From Isoetes taiwanensis (taxonomy: Eukaryota > Streptophyta > Lycopodiopsida > Isoetales > Isoetaceae), in the NCBI GenBank assembly GCA_021234155.1, contig JAJEKV010000034.1:248001-312000 (forward strand): DNA of 64,000 nucleotides, read 5' to 3'. The position numbers and the translations under genes are program-made. How positions within the stretch are numbered: position 1 is the stretch's first letter; the number at the start of each line of letters is the position of its first letter. Below the pieces are notes generated by a model, which did no database searches, was not told where the DNA came from, and saw only the letters and a list, made by a program, of their open reading frames with translations. This document shows positions 11,489 through 22,289 of the stretch, piece by piece.

Positions 11489-11829
11489 TATAGTTAGTTA
11501 GAGGCTAGTGTGTATAAGTAAAGGAGCAGCTCACTCGCATATATCACGTTGTACCTAATAGAAGCTATTGAATGACGACTAGTGATCCCAGGGCCACTAC
11601 AACTAACAAAGGAGCAAGCATCACTTTTTCAAGAACTAATGTTAGGTTCACAAACTCATAACATATAGTCAACTAGAGGCTAGTTTGTATAAGCAAAGGA
11701 GCAGCTCACTCGCATATGTCAAACTACCTCTAATCGAAGCTAGTGAATTATGACTAGTGATCCCATAACTACTACAACTAGCAAAGGAGCAAGGTTACTT
11801 TGTTAAGTAATGGCGTTAGGTTCACAGAC
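11489..11829. repeat. Tandem duplication, period about 178 bp
   Basis: Two copies begin with TAGAGGCTAGT.TGTATAAG (from about 11489 and 11667) and both contain AAAGGAGCAGCTCACTCGCA and CTAGTGATCCCA. They differ by scattered substitutions, so the duplication is not recent. Confidence 0.75.
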
Positions 11830-12589
11830 TCAATTACGACATAAAGGGAGACCGTTTCGAAGGAGTTGTGAACTGCACTTTGTAGTCGATACTTTAAAGG
11901 AAGGAAACCAACCCGAATAAACTTATTATATAGTAAATTTTGTGCTATAGCATTGCTGCATGAATGCTGCAACAACAATTCAAATGTGGTCACAACCTGC
12001 ACATCACATGCCAAAATGACGCGTTCACATATCCTTTATGACACGTCTGTATTATAATTATTGTGTTCGCAATAAGACAACCTGCGGTAGCAACAAATAG
12101 CGCCAAAATCCTAGGGCTTGTTTGCTTCCCCATATGTGCTCTATCATGTTCGCAGTCTTTCTGTGGCATTCGCGCATAGTAAAGCACACTGCCGTCAAGT
12201 GACTACGAGCCAAATTCTCGACGGTAGGTTTTTTGTGAGCATTGCGGCCGTGTTTGCATCATTGTATGCGTCCGGAAAGTGGTCAAGTCACGAACGTCGT
12301 GTAAGATACACGGACGCAAGAGTTTGCTTGACTGCGACATTTTTCAATGACTTTTTACCGGTTGTTTTCCTTGTTTATGTATAAAACATGTACTTTTGTT
12401 AAAAAGGAGGTTTCATACTTTTTTCGTATTTTACATATGCAACTTCGACCCTATCCTTAAATTGAGCTATTTTTCAGAAAGCATTTTCAGTTCTTCCTCC
12501 AATAGCACATGTAGATGTTCCCTAGTTTTGGTGATCCATGAGCATTTCAAAACAAATAAGTTGGTGAACTCCATGTAAATGATCCTACT
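11830..12589. other. Intergenic, nothing recognised
   Basis: Short open frames only, none resembling a known protein. There is no clear repeat structure. Confidence 0.35.
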
Positions 12590-13263
12590 TACTGCCAAGA
12601 TCCTGCTTCCTTCAACAAAGTGGCCTCTGATCATCCCTACGGATCAGCAAAGGATAGTGTGGAGGTGGGTTTGGGATCAAGTTCATTCCTAAGTACCAGT
12701 TTTGTGGTGGCAAATCATTCATTGATGTATCGGGTTAATATTCTGGTTCACAGATTTTGTCCAGAAGTGTCTGCAATTCGTTTCTTATGTGCAAAAAGGA
12801 ATGAGACTATTAAACATTGCTTCTTCCCATGTCAACGTGCCAAGCCGCTTTTTGTGGCTTCGAGACCTTTTTCACTGCGATTTGAATATCTAAAAAAGTG
12901 TAATTCGCTATCTACATCAGTGTCTGGAAGGGGAGCTTTTCATTTGGCTTCGGCATGGAGCATCTGATTCATTTGGAAAAGAAGGAATCTCCTTATATTA
13001 AAAAACCACGCTTGTTTTGATGCATAGGGTTTTCTCAATGCCCAACAAGAAATTGCCAAAGCATTCAGATGTTCATCAATTGATGATGAAGTAAAAGGTT
13101 TAATTCACACGCGTGAGTTTTTTAGTTCTTTTCACATTGTTTAGGTGTTGTAATAAGATGGAGTGGGCGTTACAATAATATTTATCTATCTAATGGACAT
13201 TTTCTCCAGTAAGTATCTAGTCCCCAATGTACTCTTGCCTCCTTAAAAAAAAAGAAAAAAAAA
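12590..13263 (+). mobile_element. 5'-truncated LINE tail with poly(A)
   Basis: Combined frames give a reverse-transcriptase-associated zinc region: W.WVWDQVHS, FWWQIIHRC, then RFLCAKRNETIKHCFFPC, ending in WSIWFIWKRRNLL-like sequence. The stretch ends in an A-rich tail at about 13243-13263, typical of plant L1-type LINEs on the plus strand. Frameshifts and stops make it inactive. The 5' boundary is approximate and I found no convincing target duplication. Confidence 0.6.
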
Positions 13264-15240
13264 TGGCAGCATAACTTCTAATATCTAGGAGCCTTTTGCT
13301 TTAGATCCAAACATCTTATGCAAGCTCATCGTGATATTACTATATACCTATGATTATGCCGCCATAAGAACTTCTGCTATCCTTATAAGGGATATTTGTA
13401 AATTGGAAAAGCATATTATATCCTGAGACACGAAGCCCAATTACTCACACGTTTGGATAGGGATATGAACTCATTATAGAAATAGATGGTATCTTCAGTT
13501 CTCTTAAAAAATTAGAACCCAATGCATAAAAATATGGGATTCATCCTTAGAATACATTGCTTTAGTGAACTCATCGAGCTAATCACTAAGAGCAATATTA
13601 AATCAATGGCATCTGAGTAGACAATCTCAATAGAGATATGATGACCATGCATTGTAATCAATGGAGAAATGCATACTTCTAGAAGCCATAATAAAGGCTT
13701 CCACCAGAGAAAATATAATAATAGCTTACACTACCATAGTATATTGTGTTTTCTAATGCAAGTTGGCTTTGATGAACAAGTGCCATATTTGTTTTAGGTT
13801 TAGGACCATCTCAAGGACATGAACTTAAGATCATTTATAGTATCACCAACACCATTGGCTTCATCCATTTCTTCCGAAATGGAACTCTCAAATGTGTAGT
13901 GAAACCTTGAGGATGTGAGTATTTTTGAAGTTCACCAAACTCCAATAGCAACTCATTTGGTCCTATTCTAGCAGTACCATTCATTCAAATGGGGTGGTTT
14001 CATTAGTCCCTTCTTCTCTCCAGGGACTAAACTTTTTTGAAAAGTTTTCAATTTCTTCTTTAACGAACAAATAGTAAATTTTGAGCCTTGGCAAATTCTT
14101 CATGTCTTCCCCAAAAGCAACACGCGGTTAATTAACTAAACCTTACTTGTCGGATAATATACCAACTAATTTGTCCCTATCATGACATATGTCAAATTTG
14201 GCTATAACATGAAAACTTTCAATGAGAAAATGGATTAGTGCAAGAGGCAAAAACCTTTAGGTTGAATTCACATCAGTCTATGATTTGAGGTGTTTCCACG
14301 ACCACTTGACTTGGATAGAATCAGGTTTCTTACTTGAGTTGCAGGAAATGCTTGAGTTTCTTGGTGGCCAGGCCCTATCTGCTTTGTTCTCGTTCTAGAT
14401 TTATGGGGCTTAAATTCCCCTTTCCCTTCAAGCTACGGCCTATTATGCATGGGAATGGCCGATTGTTGCCAGATGGACCTTGCATGTGGCCATTGAATTT
14501 GAGGTTTGGATAAGTTCATTGGATACCACCATGAGTCATATTTTTTTTTTTTCTCATTTTTGGGATTGGAAACGCAAGTGTTGCATTAAGATCGACCATG
14601 CCATGTGGCCATTTAACTTGAGGTCGGACATGTTATCCATGGTCATATTACAACCAGGCAAGTGTTTCATTCAGGTCATCCTATTCTGTACAAGTTCATG
14701 GGAAGCCACCAAAAGTCCAGACAATTTCTCCTTGTGTCTCTGCTTGGTCATGCTATAGCAGCATGTTATACCCCACCATGAAATTGATATGTTCTGGTCT
14801 TATTCATATCCAAATTTAGGCCCTTAAAACTGGGATCATCTTACATTTACTAAACAACATATTTCCATTGAACCCAGTGAACATAGAATAGAAAATGCAT
14901 GATACTAACCTTATTGATACTACCTTGAGTCAAAGAGAAATATAGTCAGGACATTTGGCAAATAAAACAAAGCTTTCAATTCAACAAGACTAAATTAGAA
15001 TAGAATCAAGTTCATGCATATTATAACTTGAAAAGGGACCACAAGTCACAATATAAAATCATAAGTTGCAGAATACCCAACTTTAAAAGAAAAGGAAGTG
15101 ATGATTGTAAAGCCTCCAAAGTACAAACTAGTTGATTGCATCAACATATGCCTGATCAAACACCCAGAAATATAACTAAAATAAACCATTGTTTTGTATT
15201 ACAATGGAGCTTCAAAACTCTAGCAGATTCAATAGAACAG
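13264..15240. other. AT-rich intergenic region
   Basis: I see no coding family and no organised repeat across this stretch. A partly repeated phrase (TTGAATTTGAGGTTTGGATA / TTAACTTGAGGTCGGACAT, with matching CATGTGGCCATT flanks) near 14485-14640 indicates a diverged local duplication. Confidence 0.4.
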
Positions 15241-15291
15241 TGAAGCCTTTTTTTTTTCCAAGATCTGATCAAACCATCTTTCACCCTGTCC

Positions 15292-15526
15292 TATGTACAG
15301 ATCAAAAAAAAATTCCTTACAAATCCAACCAAGCATTGTTACCAGATCATAAAACAGATGATTCATTGCTTATAAGTACATCACAGAATTTCTGTAACAA
15401 ATTCAAGCTCCAAGATGAAGAAATGGGAATGAAATCACAAGAACAGATGATTTTTTTCTCTGTTCTATGTACAGATCGGGTGCAGAAACAGCGAAGAACA
15501 GACAGATTTTCTCTGTTCTATGTACA
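15292..15526 (-). promoter_or_regulatory. Three perfect UGUACAUA (PUF/Pumilio-type) motifs downstream of the minus-strand stop codon
   Basis: On the minus strand TGTACATA occurs at 15292-15299, 15466-15473 and 15519-15526, each inside a longer repeated GATCTGTACATAG(A/G)ACAG context. They lie about 36, 89 and 263 bases past the stop codon at 15562 and so would be in the 3' UTR of the gene above. UGUANAUA is the established binding consensus of PUF-family RNA-binding proteins, which usually control mRNA stability or translation. That the sites are used here is inference. Confidence 0.5.
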
Positions 15527-15561
15527 GATCACAGATGTTTTCTGAAGAAACGGCGCGCAGA

Positions 15562-16599
15562 TCAGAGGAAAAGATGTTTTTTTAGATCCAGAGTGAGGCA
15601 CTGGCCGATGCAACGTCTTTTCCAGAGGCAATTTTCGGGGGAGCCACCATTTTCGACGATCACAACATCTCGTCTAGATTCGAGCTTATCAGAATGCAGA
15701 TGCTCTTTAGCAAGCTGCTCCAACTTAAACTGCAATTTTTCAAAAATCAAACCCTTTTCTTTGCCGGATTCAGGGGCTTCGTTTTTGGGCGAAACCTTGA
15801 GATCCGCCATAGCCAGAACAGCTTGCATTTCTTCCTTCTCCTGCGTTTTTTCTTCCGCATTTTCAATCCCCTGTTTTTCACAGTGCTGGGTTTCTTCATT
15901 TTTGGTGTCATTTTGGATCAAACAGGCCTCTTTTTCATCATCAGAAGGATAAACAGAGGTAGAATCGCGACGGGAAGATCCAAATCGTTTCAACTCAGGA
16001 AGAATTTCTGGGTGTTGGGCTGGGGAATCAGAAGGGCTATTAGGATCGAAATGCCTGCGGGATTTAGATTTTCTGAGCTCGGGATTGAGATTTTCTGAGG
16101 CAGAATCAAATTTGGAGCTACAAGAAGAAACAGATTTTCTGGATCTGGAGCGGGGAAGGGATTTAGCATCGGAAGAAATAAATTCGACGGATTTGCAGTG
16201 CTTGCGGACCTTGACCTGGCCAATGCAGGTGACCTGGGGCGAGGTGGGCTCGGTGTAAGATCCGGCGGAGGGGAGCTTGGAAAAAACAGGGGCGCCGGAG
16301 CAATTTTTTCTGCCATTTTTTCGGCTCACCATCTCGGCTACCTTGCGCCCGCTCGGGCTGAGCACGAGCTTGGGAAGGAGCTGCATCGACGAGCGCCTTC
16401 TGCCTGGAAAACACGCGAAAAAATGGTTCCCAAATATGTCCCTTCTGCTGCTTATCGCCGCTGTTGCATTTCCGCTGTACCTGCTGCCCTGCCTCTCCAT
16501 CCTCTGCGCATTATCCGACCCAAATGTCTCGCAGATTACTCTTGAATCCCTGCTCGCCGATTTTCGCAGCACTGCCCCTGCCTCCTCGCTCATTGTCAT
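15562..16599 (-). CDS. Syringolide-induced protein 14-1-1-like protein, 345 aa
   Basis: An intact single-exon frame from ATG at 16599. Residues of about 55-150 hold the family's conserved pieces: CFPGRRRSSMQLLPKLVLSP, GRKVAEMVSRKNGRK and the hallmark EPTSPQVTCIGQVKV with a following basic patch. The rest is Ser/Arg-rich, then an acidic Glu/Lys-rich segment (about 240-290) likely to be disordered or a short coiled coil. Members are plant proteins of unknown biochemical role, named from a soybean transcript induced by a bacterial elicitor. A second ATG 33 codons in (MERQGSRY) could be the real start, since family members often begin close to the conserved region. Identification rests on the EPTSP..TC.GQV motif. 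Confidence 0.8.
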   Translation of the reverse strand: MTMSEEAGAVLRKSASRDSRVICETFGSDNAQRMERQGSRYSGNATAAISSRRDIFGNHFFACFPGRRRSSMQLLPKLVLSPSGRKVAEMVSRKNGRKNCSGAPVFSKLPSAGSYTEPTSPQVTCIGQVKVRKHCKSVEFISSDAKSLPRSRSRKSVSSCSSKFDSASENLNPELRKSKSRRHFDPNSPSDSPAQHPEILPELKRFGSSRRDSTSVYPSDDEKEACLIQNDTKNEETQHCEKQGIENAEEKTQEKEEMQAVLAMADLKVSPKNEAPESGKEKGLIFEKLQFKLEQLAKEHLHSDKLESRRDVVIVENGGSPENCLWKRRCIGQCLTLDLKKHLFL

Positions 16600-18080
16600 C
16601 CCTTTTTCTGCAGATTTCTTCCAAAAATTATCCCCAAATGCTCAAGAAACTATCCCCTTGCTCATTCCGGCGCTATTCTCAGAAAAAAATCCTATCCTGC
16701 AACTCCCCAAATGCAAATCCGGTCTCTGCCGCTGATTTCTTAAGAACCCGACTCGCTGACACTGATCTCTGTTGAGATTTAGGCGAAACTATCGGCATAT
16801 CCTCGCTCAAACACCAAAATGTAGGCCCCCAATTCGGTTTTTACAGGAGCCCACCTCAAATATAAGCCAGCTGCTCATCTTTTGGGTGATTGTGCAGGAG
16901 AAATCCTCAATCTAAAGACCTGGAACACTCCTGACAATATTAAACCGGAATTTGAGAATATTACCGCAAGTTCTCATGCCTAGAAGCCATTTTCTGCTGC
17001 AAATCTTAAACCCAGACGCAAAATGCTGTCCCGAATTTGATTTTCAGAAGAACCCACAGAAAGAACAGCCCACCTAAGCGATTTTTGAACCGAAAATCCT
17101 ACAAATCAGGCCGCTTAAGCGATTTTTGAACCAAAAATCCTACACATTTTTCAACCTGGAAGCTTGAATCATCACCCGAACAGAGCCTTAAAACCCAGAA
17201 GAAGAATCCAAGTGGTATGATGAAGGAGGCAAGCTAAAAAAAGCTTCGGATCTGAGCCTTTGAAGAACCAACTGGGAAGATTTGACCAAAATGAATGCCT
17301 TCAAGAGCTCCGGCGACAAAAGGAAGCAATGTTAAAAAACCCAGAGATTAAAAAATGTGTAGAAAAATGTGGCCTCATTTCTTCATCATCATATGATGAT
17401 TCTGCACAGGAGAAGGCGCTGCATTTAATGGATTGGCATTTGGCAAAGGTTAAAGCCTGCAAATGCTGCAGCGGCATACCCAGAACAGGGATAAAGCTTT
17501 TTCTTCATTCCGGCGACCGCTTTGAACGGTCAAACCGAACCCAAAAACAAAAAAAATAAGACAAAACATACGAACCCAACAGAAGGATAACACAGAGGAC
17601 AAACGTAGGCCCTGGATTCAAAAGAAAAAGCTTCAAAAATGGGTCGAATTTATGGGTTTTGGCCACCGGAATCTAAAAAGGGATGCACCCATTTGTCCTG
17701 ATGCGCAGAAAAGGAAAAAGAATGGTTGTTTTTGGCCGTTTGATCCGAAAAGCTCAGAAAAAAAGGGGTTTTTGTTCTGCGGATTCGAGCTGGGAGAAAA
17801 AAAAGAAGGTTTTTTAAAGGATTTTAGGCAGACAGAAAGATGGGCGGCACCATCGCCAGACTGCCTGTAAGGTGGGAGGAGCTTATCCGTCACGCTGACG
17901 TGGGCGTACAGTCAGCAGCATACGTGGCATTTTAACAGAGCTGTTGATATCGGGGCCCTTGTTTTCCTGGCAATTTTTTCTCCCGGCCGTGTGGTCAAAT
18001 GAAATATAGAGTTCAACCTCACAAAGTTATAATTCGGCCCACAAGGGCAACCATAGGGGAATGAAAGATCCTACTTTGGG
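16600..18080. other. Upstream flank of the syringolide-like gene, weak ORF only
   Basis: It should contain the promoter and leader of the minus-strand gene. A repeated phrase, AAGCGATTTTTGAACC(G/A)AAAATCC, occurs twice near 17075-17140. An open frame at 17260-17559 (no ATG; reads QELRRQKEAMLKNPEIKKCV) looks weakly protein-like but I do not recognise it. Several other short frames overlap and look like chance. Confidence 0.4.
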
Positions 18081-18086
18081 TTTTTT

Positions 18087-18108
18087 GGGTTGCCCCTAAG
18101 GGCAAGCC
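18087..18108. repeat. Hairpin motif GGGTTGCCCCTAAGGGCAAG
   Basis: The second copy of the dispersed hairpin (see 1844 and 59972). Here the match with the 59972 copy extends on both sides: a T run before it, and after it CCTTCGCTTGTGTG-like and GGGTATATGCCAACATATA-like segments. It therefore belongs to a longer repeat of perhaps 100 bp. Confidence 0.55.
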
Positions 18109-18550
18109 TTCGCTTGTGTGAAAATATAGGATATTTTGGGTATATGCCAACATATACCCGGATATTCGACTTGACTGGCCTAAACCTACTTTAGGCATCG
18201 TAACCGAACCTGGACGACGTGGCATCGTTGTTAGTCCGTACCAGACAACGGTCCAGGAATCACTGACCAGATCGCGATTGTCGACGCGGTCCGAGCATCT
18301 CCGCAATCCGTGCGGTGCCCATGAACCGGGATCTCTCCACGACTTTCATGGGGCATGGTATCCCGCCTCCGCGTCGTCTCCCTCTAGGATCCCAGCCTCG
18401 TGGATTCCAGAGTAGAGCACCAGCAAACAATCGTGGCCGCCGAATGCTGGCCCCACATCCTGCCTCGAAAACCACACGGTCCGAAATCGTGGACCTGTGA
18501 TTCCAGAGCACCGTATCCAGACAACGAGGCAAGAGAAATATGTTGCTCCC

Positions 18551-18975
18551 GGATCACTTACATGCTGAGGGGATTCCTACGGGCGGCCTAAACGGAGGGG
18601 GATCCTTGCTTGCGGGACAGATGTCGCGCTCCTGGCGCCTGGCTCCGGGCGCCGGAATCAAGTATGGTTGATTCTGACGGGCGGCCTAAACGGATGGTGA
18701 TCTCGGCTTGCGGGACAAATGTCGCGCTCCTAGCTCGTCAGAATCACGTATGGTTGATTTCGGCAGGCGGCCTACTCAGTGGTCAATCCCGGCTTCTAGG
18801 ACTAAGGTAGCGATCATGGCCATTGGCATGGGGCTCCGGAATCACGCAGGGGGTGATACTGGCAGACGACCCAACTGGTGATCCCGGCCATTGACGTGGG
18901 GCTCTGGGATCAACCCCTATGTGAAGCTGGCCGGCGCCGGAATCGGTATTGTGGACTGCATGTTGATTGGTTTAG
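18551..18975. repeat. GC-rich degenerate tandem repeat, unit about 70-105 bp
   Basis: Units start with G(A/G)ATCA at 18551, 18655, 18741, 18839 and 18907, and share GGGCGGCCTAAACGG, TGGTGATC.CGGCTTGCGGGA and TGTCGCGCTCCT segments with increasing divergence. Less regular related phrases (GATTCCAGAG, CCGGAATC) extend back to about 18250. The base composition is clearly richer in G and C than the surroundings. Confidence 0.65.
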
Positions 18976-18982
18976 GTGAATA

Positions 18983-19402
18983 GTGTGTGATGACGGTGGA
19001 ACCAATGGCGTGGCATCCTTTCCCGCTCCAACTTACATGGTGGGCGGCGATGGAAGCTTTTTGCTCACACTAGCTGAAGAAACAGGAATGGGAACTACTA
19101 ACAGCTCCGCCCCCAGCTCCGCATCTCTCTCTTTCGACGGAAGCATGAGTGCTGATACAAACAGCACCCCAAAGAGTGCCGGTGTTATACTGGGCGACCA
19201 AGGCGACATTTCATCTGTATTGGGCGACTCCCCTCCTAAGTCGCCATTAGTGTCGTAGGAGAAGCAGCAGTTGGATCCCGAGAACATGAAGCATTCAGGC
19301 GAATGCGTCCTATCGAAGAGGAAGTGGTTCGACGACATTCTCTCGCTTCCCGGCATCCGCTTAGGTTTTTTCGAGCAACGATTCCTGTACAAGCTCTTCT
19401 GA
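18983..19402 (+). pseudogene. Unrecognised ORF with one in-frame stop
   Basis: A frame beginning at GTG (18983) reads through Ser/Thr/Gly-rich sequence (GTTNSSAPSSASLSFDGS) to PPKSPLVS, stop at 19256, then continues in the same frame as KRKWFDDILSLPGIRLGFF.QRFLYKLF to a second stop near 19400. The second half looks protein-like. I do not know the family. It may be a captured or decayed gene at the edge of the GC-rich repeat block. Confidence 0.3.
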
Positions 19403-20298
19403 ATTTAACTTTTTCCCAACTTAAAATGCAGAAAATGCCAATTGCGGGATGAAGCCGCATTGGATGGAGAGAGAGTAGAAGAGGGCACTAGCAAGTCAAT
19501 CGAAGTCGTCTCTGCTTAACTGCAGTGGCTAAAGACGCCGGTTTTTGTGGATTTTTAGCGCTGTGTTCAATTCTGTCATGAAGGTTTTGCAATGCTATGC
19601 CTGTTTTTGGCCTCATTGGACGACTGTGTTGTAACCACTATCTACTTTTTAGAATGAAATATAGCTGCCATTCTTCTTTGTTCCAATTTGTTTCACGTTG
19701 TTTGTAAATCCAATCAAATATTCCAACATTCGTTGCTGTTGTTCCCCTTGTTGTGTGGGTGTTGTTGCAAATCGCGCAGAAGCCCAACTCGTGTCCTGTG
19801 ACATCACACTATTGATGCTACCATTACAGAACGGGGACATGCCATGTTGCATTCTGGAATGGTGCATTCTGGCCGCCGGAGATGGCATATAACGATCAAC
19901 GGTCCTCCTTGAAAAATGATCCCATGTGCAAGTATTTATCGCTGTATATTGTTTAATCTTTTCAACCATTGGTGCGAGTACATGTGTCGCCAGCAATCCG
20001 ATAGACGCAGCCTAACCATTGATGCTTCGACACGCGCTATGTAGATTCCGGCATTAGAGTTAGGACCTCCATTCCGGCATTAGGGTCATTTCGTCGTCCT
20101 TCTTCTCATTCTTATTTTCCAGTCTCCCATCTCGCAGAACCACCTTCCTTTAGATCGATCTTCCTCGCTTGTTGGAGGCGACTACCGATCTTCTATTGCC
20201 TGGCGCCTTGATCAAAACTCGGTTACAAGATCAGAAACATCTCACTTTTTTGCTCGAATCCTCTTTAGATTTTTTTTTCGTAGTTCGAGGCCTAAATA
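19403..20298. other. Intergenic; possible 5' leader towards 20299
   Basis: No coding family is recognised. The pyrimidine-rich tract at about 20100-20290 leading to an ATG at 20299 resembles a plant 5' untranslated leader, but this is only a compositional impression. Confidence 0.3.
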
Positions 20299-20472
20299 AT
20301 GGCAGAAGCCAACGGAGATGACCACCGTAGCTTCAATACTAGCATAAACGAGAATTTCACACAACAAGAGAAAGGTCAATTAGTGACGTCTGTAGCGACG
20401 TCTAGGTCACGTCTATGTGACGTCTGGCCACGTGACACAGATGTCGCTGGAGACACGTCGCATGCGACGTAG
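20299..20472 (+). CDS. Short ORF (57 aa) running into an ACGT-rich array
   Basis: It starts ATGGCAGAAGCC and reads MAEANGDDHRSFNTSINENF, then enters the ACGT array, where the encoded residues become repetitive (TSVATSRS). The first part looks like a genuine N-terminus, perhaps an exon whose donor lies near 20374. The continuation is probably non-coding. I do not recognise it. Confidence 0.25.
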   Translation: MAEANGDDHRSFNTSINENFTQQEKGQLVTSVATSRSRLCDVWPRDTDVAGDTSHAT

Positions 20473-20593
20473 TGCTCGACGTCGCATGCGACGTCTACAG
20501 GCGTGACACGGACGTGACCCAAGTGACTCAGACGTGACCCATACGTGACCATGCGACGTCTGGTAGACGTCACATGTGACGTATACCAGACGT
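20386..20593. repeat. Dense array of 16 ACGT cores in about 208 bp
   Basis: TGACGTC, GACGTCTGG, CACGTG and the 16-bp palindrome ACGTCGCATGCGACGT (perfect at 20455-20470 and 20479-20494, partial at 20590) alternate in both orientations. Two more ACGT cores follow near 20675-20690 after an A/T-only block. This is a degenerate short-period repeat in which every unit carries a palindromic ACGT. Such arrays occur in subterminal regions of plant DNA transposons; ACGT is also the core of bZIP sites. Confidence 0.7.
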
Positions 20594-20829
20594 CGCATGC
20601 GAATAAATATTTATATAAATATATTTTATTATTAATTAAATAAATTAAATAAAATTAAAATAAAAAATTCTAGACGTTGCATGCACGTCACGCAGAAAAT
20701 AAAAAAAAAATGAATGAATTACTTAGATAATTACAATATGATGTACAAGAGGCAAAAGGCATGTCTGGGTTTTTTTTTTTTTAATTGAAAATCGTGTATT
20801 GTATTTATATTTTTAAATAATCACAAAAG

Positions 20830-21180
20830 ACTCATTAAGGGGAGTATCCACCCTTTTAGCCTAGAGCTAATCTTTGTCAGACTCGGTGAAGTTGTCATCC
20901 GTGTAAGAGGACGCCTCTCAACCTCATCTTGAGGTTCGCTATCGGATGGCTCTCCAAAGTTCGACGCTCCCTCATCAACCCCTCGTCCTGCGTCCTCGTC
21001 TAAGGCTTGGTTCATGTGTTCTACTGCTTCCTATAAAAACCAGAAGAATATGGCATTAATGTAGTTCATAGAATTATAATAATTACATACAACGCACATT
21101 GGCATTTCCGTGATGTGGAATAGTTCCCTCTTCGTATAAACTATTGACGTAGATAAACAGCTCCACGAGTAGTGGCTATT
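20830..21180 (-). pseudogene. Possible last exons of an unidentified transposon-type ORF
   Basis: On the minus strand, LFIYVNSLYEEGTIPHHGNA (about 21085-21155) ends at a GTATGT donor. A second exon after TTTTTATAG reads EAVEHMNQALDEDAGRGVDE and then an acidic tail. The tail frame breaks, and an alternative frame gives SSYTDDNFTESDKD plus stop. Acidic C-terminal exons like this occur in plant transposases, but no diagnostic motif is present. Low confidence. Confidence 0.25.
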
Positions 21181-21251
21181 TGTACGTGCTCCTTGCTAGG
21201 GGGAAACCCGTATAGCCAGTACTATGACAACATGACGAGTATTAGCTAATG

Positions 21252-21650
21252 ACGAATCTATGGTGAAACCCTTTCCGACCACTGGAGCCAGAAGTGGAGT
21301 ATTTATAGCTCTTACGAATCTATGGTGAAACCCTTTCCGACCAGTGGAGCCAAGTGAGACGGAATTCGTTGACTTGCAGTTGCGTTCGCAGTCCGTTCTG
21401 TATGTTTCTCCCGGGGGATTCACCTTTATCACATGAGCATATGCCACCTGCGTGCTTAAGGTGAGAAGAAACACCCCTATATACGTACGCAAAAGTGTTG
21501 GAAAAACACCCCTTCCGTGGAGAAAATACACTAGAATGTCAGTAAGAGGGGGATTTAAACCCCTAGTATACGTACGAAAACATCGAGAAAAAACCCCCTT
21601 CCATACACTCACTAGGTTTATACGGGTCTTCTGTGTGAATCCCCCGGGAT
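21252..21650. repeat. Mixed direct and inverted repeats
   Basis: An ACGAATCTATGGTGAAACCC...GGAGCCA unit of about 38 bp occurs at 21252 and 21314 (period 62). A second pair shares TATACGTACG(C/A)AAA, GAAAAAAC and CCCCTTCC about 88 bp apart (21480 and 21570). CCCGGGGGATTCAC at 21410-21423 is mirrored as GTGAATCCCCCGGG at 21636-21649, making a fold-back of about 240 bp. The minus-strand open frame here is a by-product of the repeats. Confidence 0.65.
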
Positions 21651-21702
21651 GTTTCTTCAGTGGATCCTTTGCACGTCCGAATGCAATCTGATTGCAAAGC
21701 AC

Positions 21703-22276
21703 ACAACATTATCACAAGTTAAAGTGAACGAACGGCAAAAAAAATAAGAAATAACTTGATATCTTCCTTATGGAGATTAAGTGGTTTAGGGACTTTTGAC
21801 CAATCGCCTCCAACTTTTTTGGCACCCGACTTCAATTTATCAAGCACTCTTTGCCTTTGATATAAATCGATAGATCAATTAAAAAAATAAAAATAAGACT
21901 ATGACTAGCTTCTTCCAATTAAAGCTCTGCTTTTTCTATCTCTAGGAAAGAATCTTTCATTTTATTTTTGACGCTCTCTATTTCGCGGTGGTCATAAGCA
22001 CCAGGCCACTCCCCTAGACCGCCGGGAGGCCATAAACGATTCCCTTTCTCTTGTATATCTATCTGGTTGCAGTCCTTATATCATACATGTTGCTTGCTAG
22101 TTGGGATGTTAATCTGCTATGCTCCAAATAGGGAATTCAATCATGTATTTAGCAACTAGCTTAAGGCGATAAAAACCATTCAATTCAATTTACATTAGAA
22201 TATATTCCTTTTTAATATTAGTGAGCTCCCTTAGCCCATTGATAATCAATGACTCTTTTTAATTAATCAAAGGTCC
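21703..22276. other. Intergenic, nothing recognised
   Basis: AT-rich sequence without coding signal, leading up to the direct repeat and the poly(T) that mark the 3' end of the minus-strand LINE. Confidence 0.35.
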
Positions 22277-22289
22277 TTTAATATTCTCT

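Noticed and set aside
16198-16775. Several plus-strand ORFs over the syringolide-like gene
   Set aside because: They are antisense shadows of the minus-strand ORF, which carries the conserved EPTSP..TC.GQV motif.
21196-21702. 168-codon minus-strand ORF
   Set aside because: Its internal repeats (GVF..LLRTY type) simply mirror the DNA direct and inverted repeats there; no protein family is recognisable.
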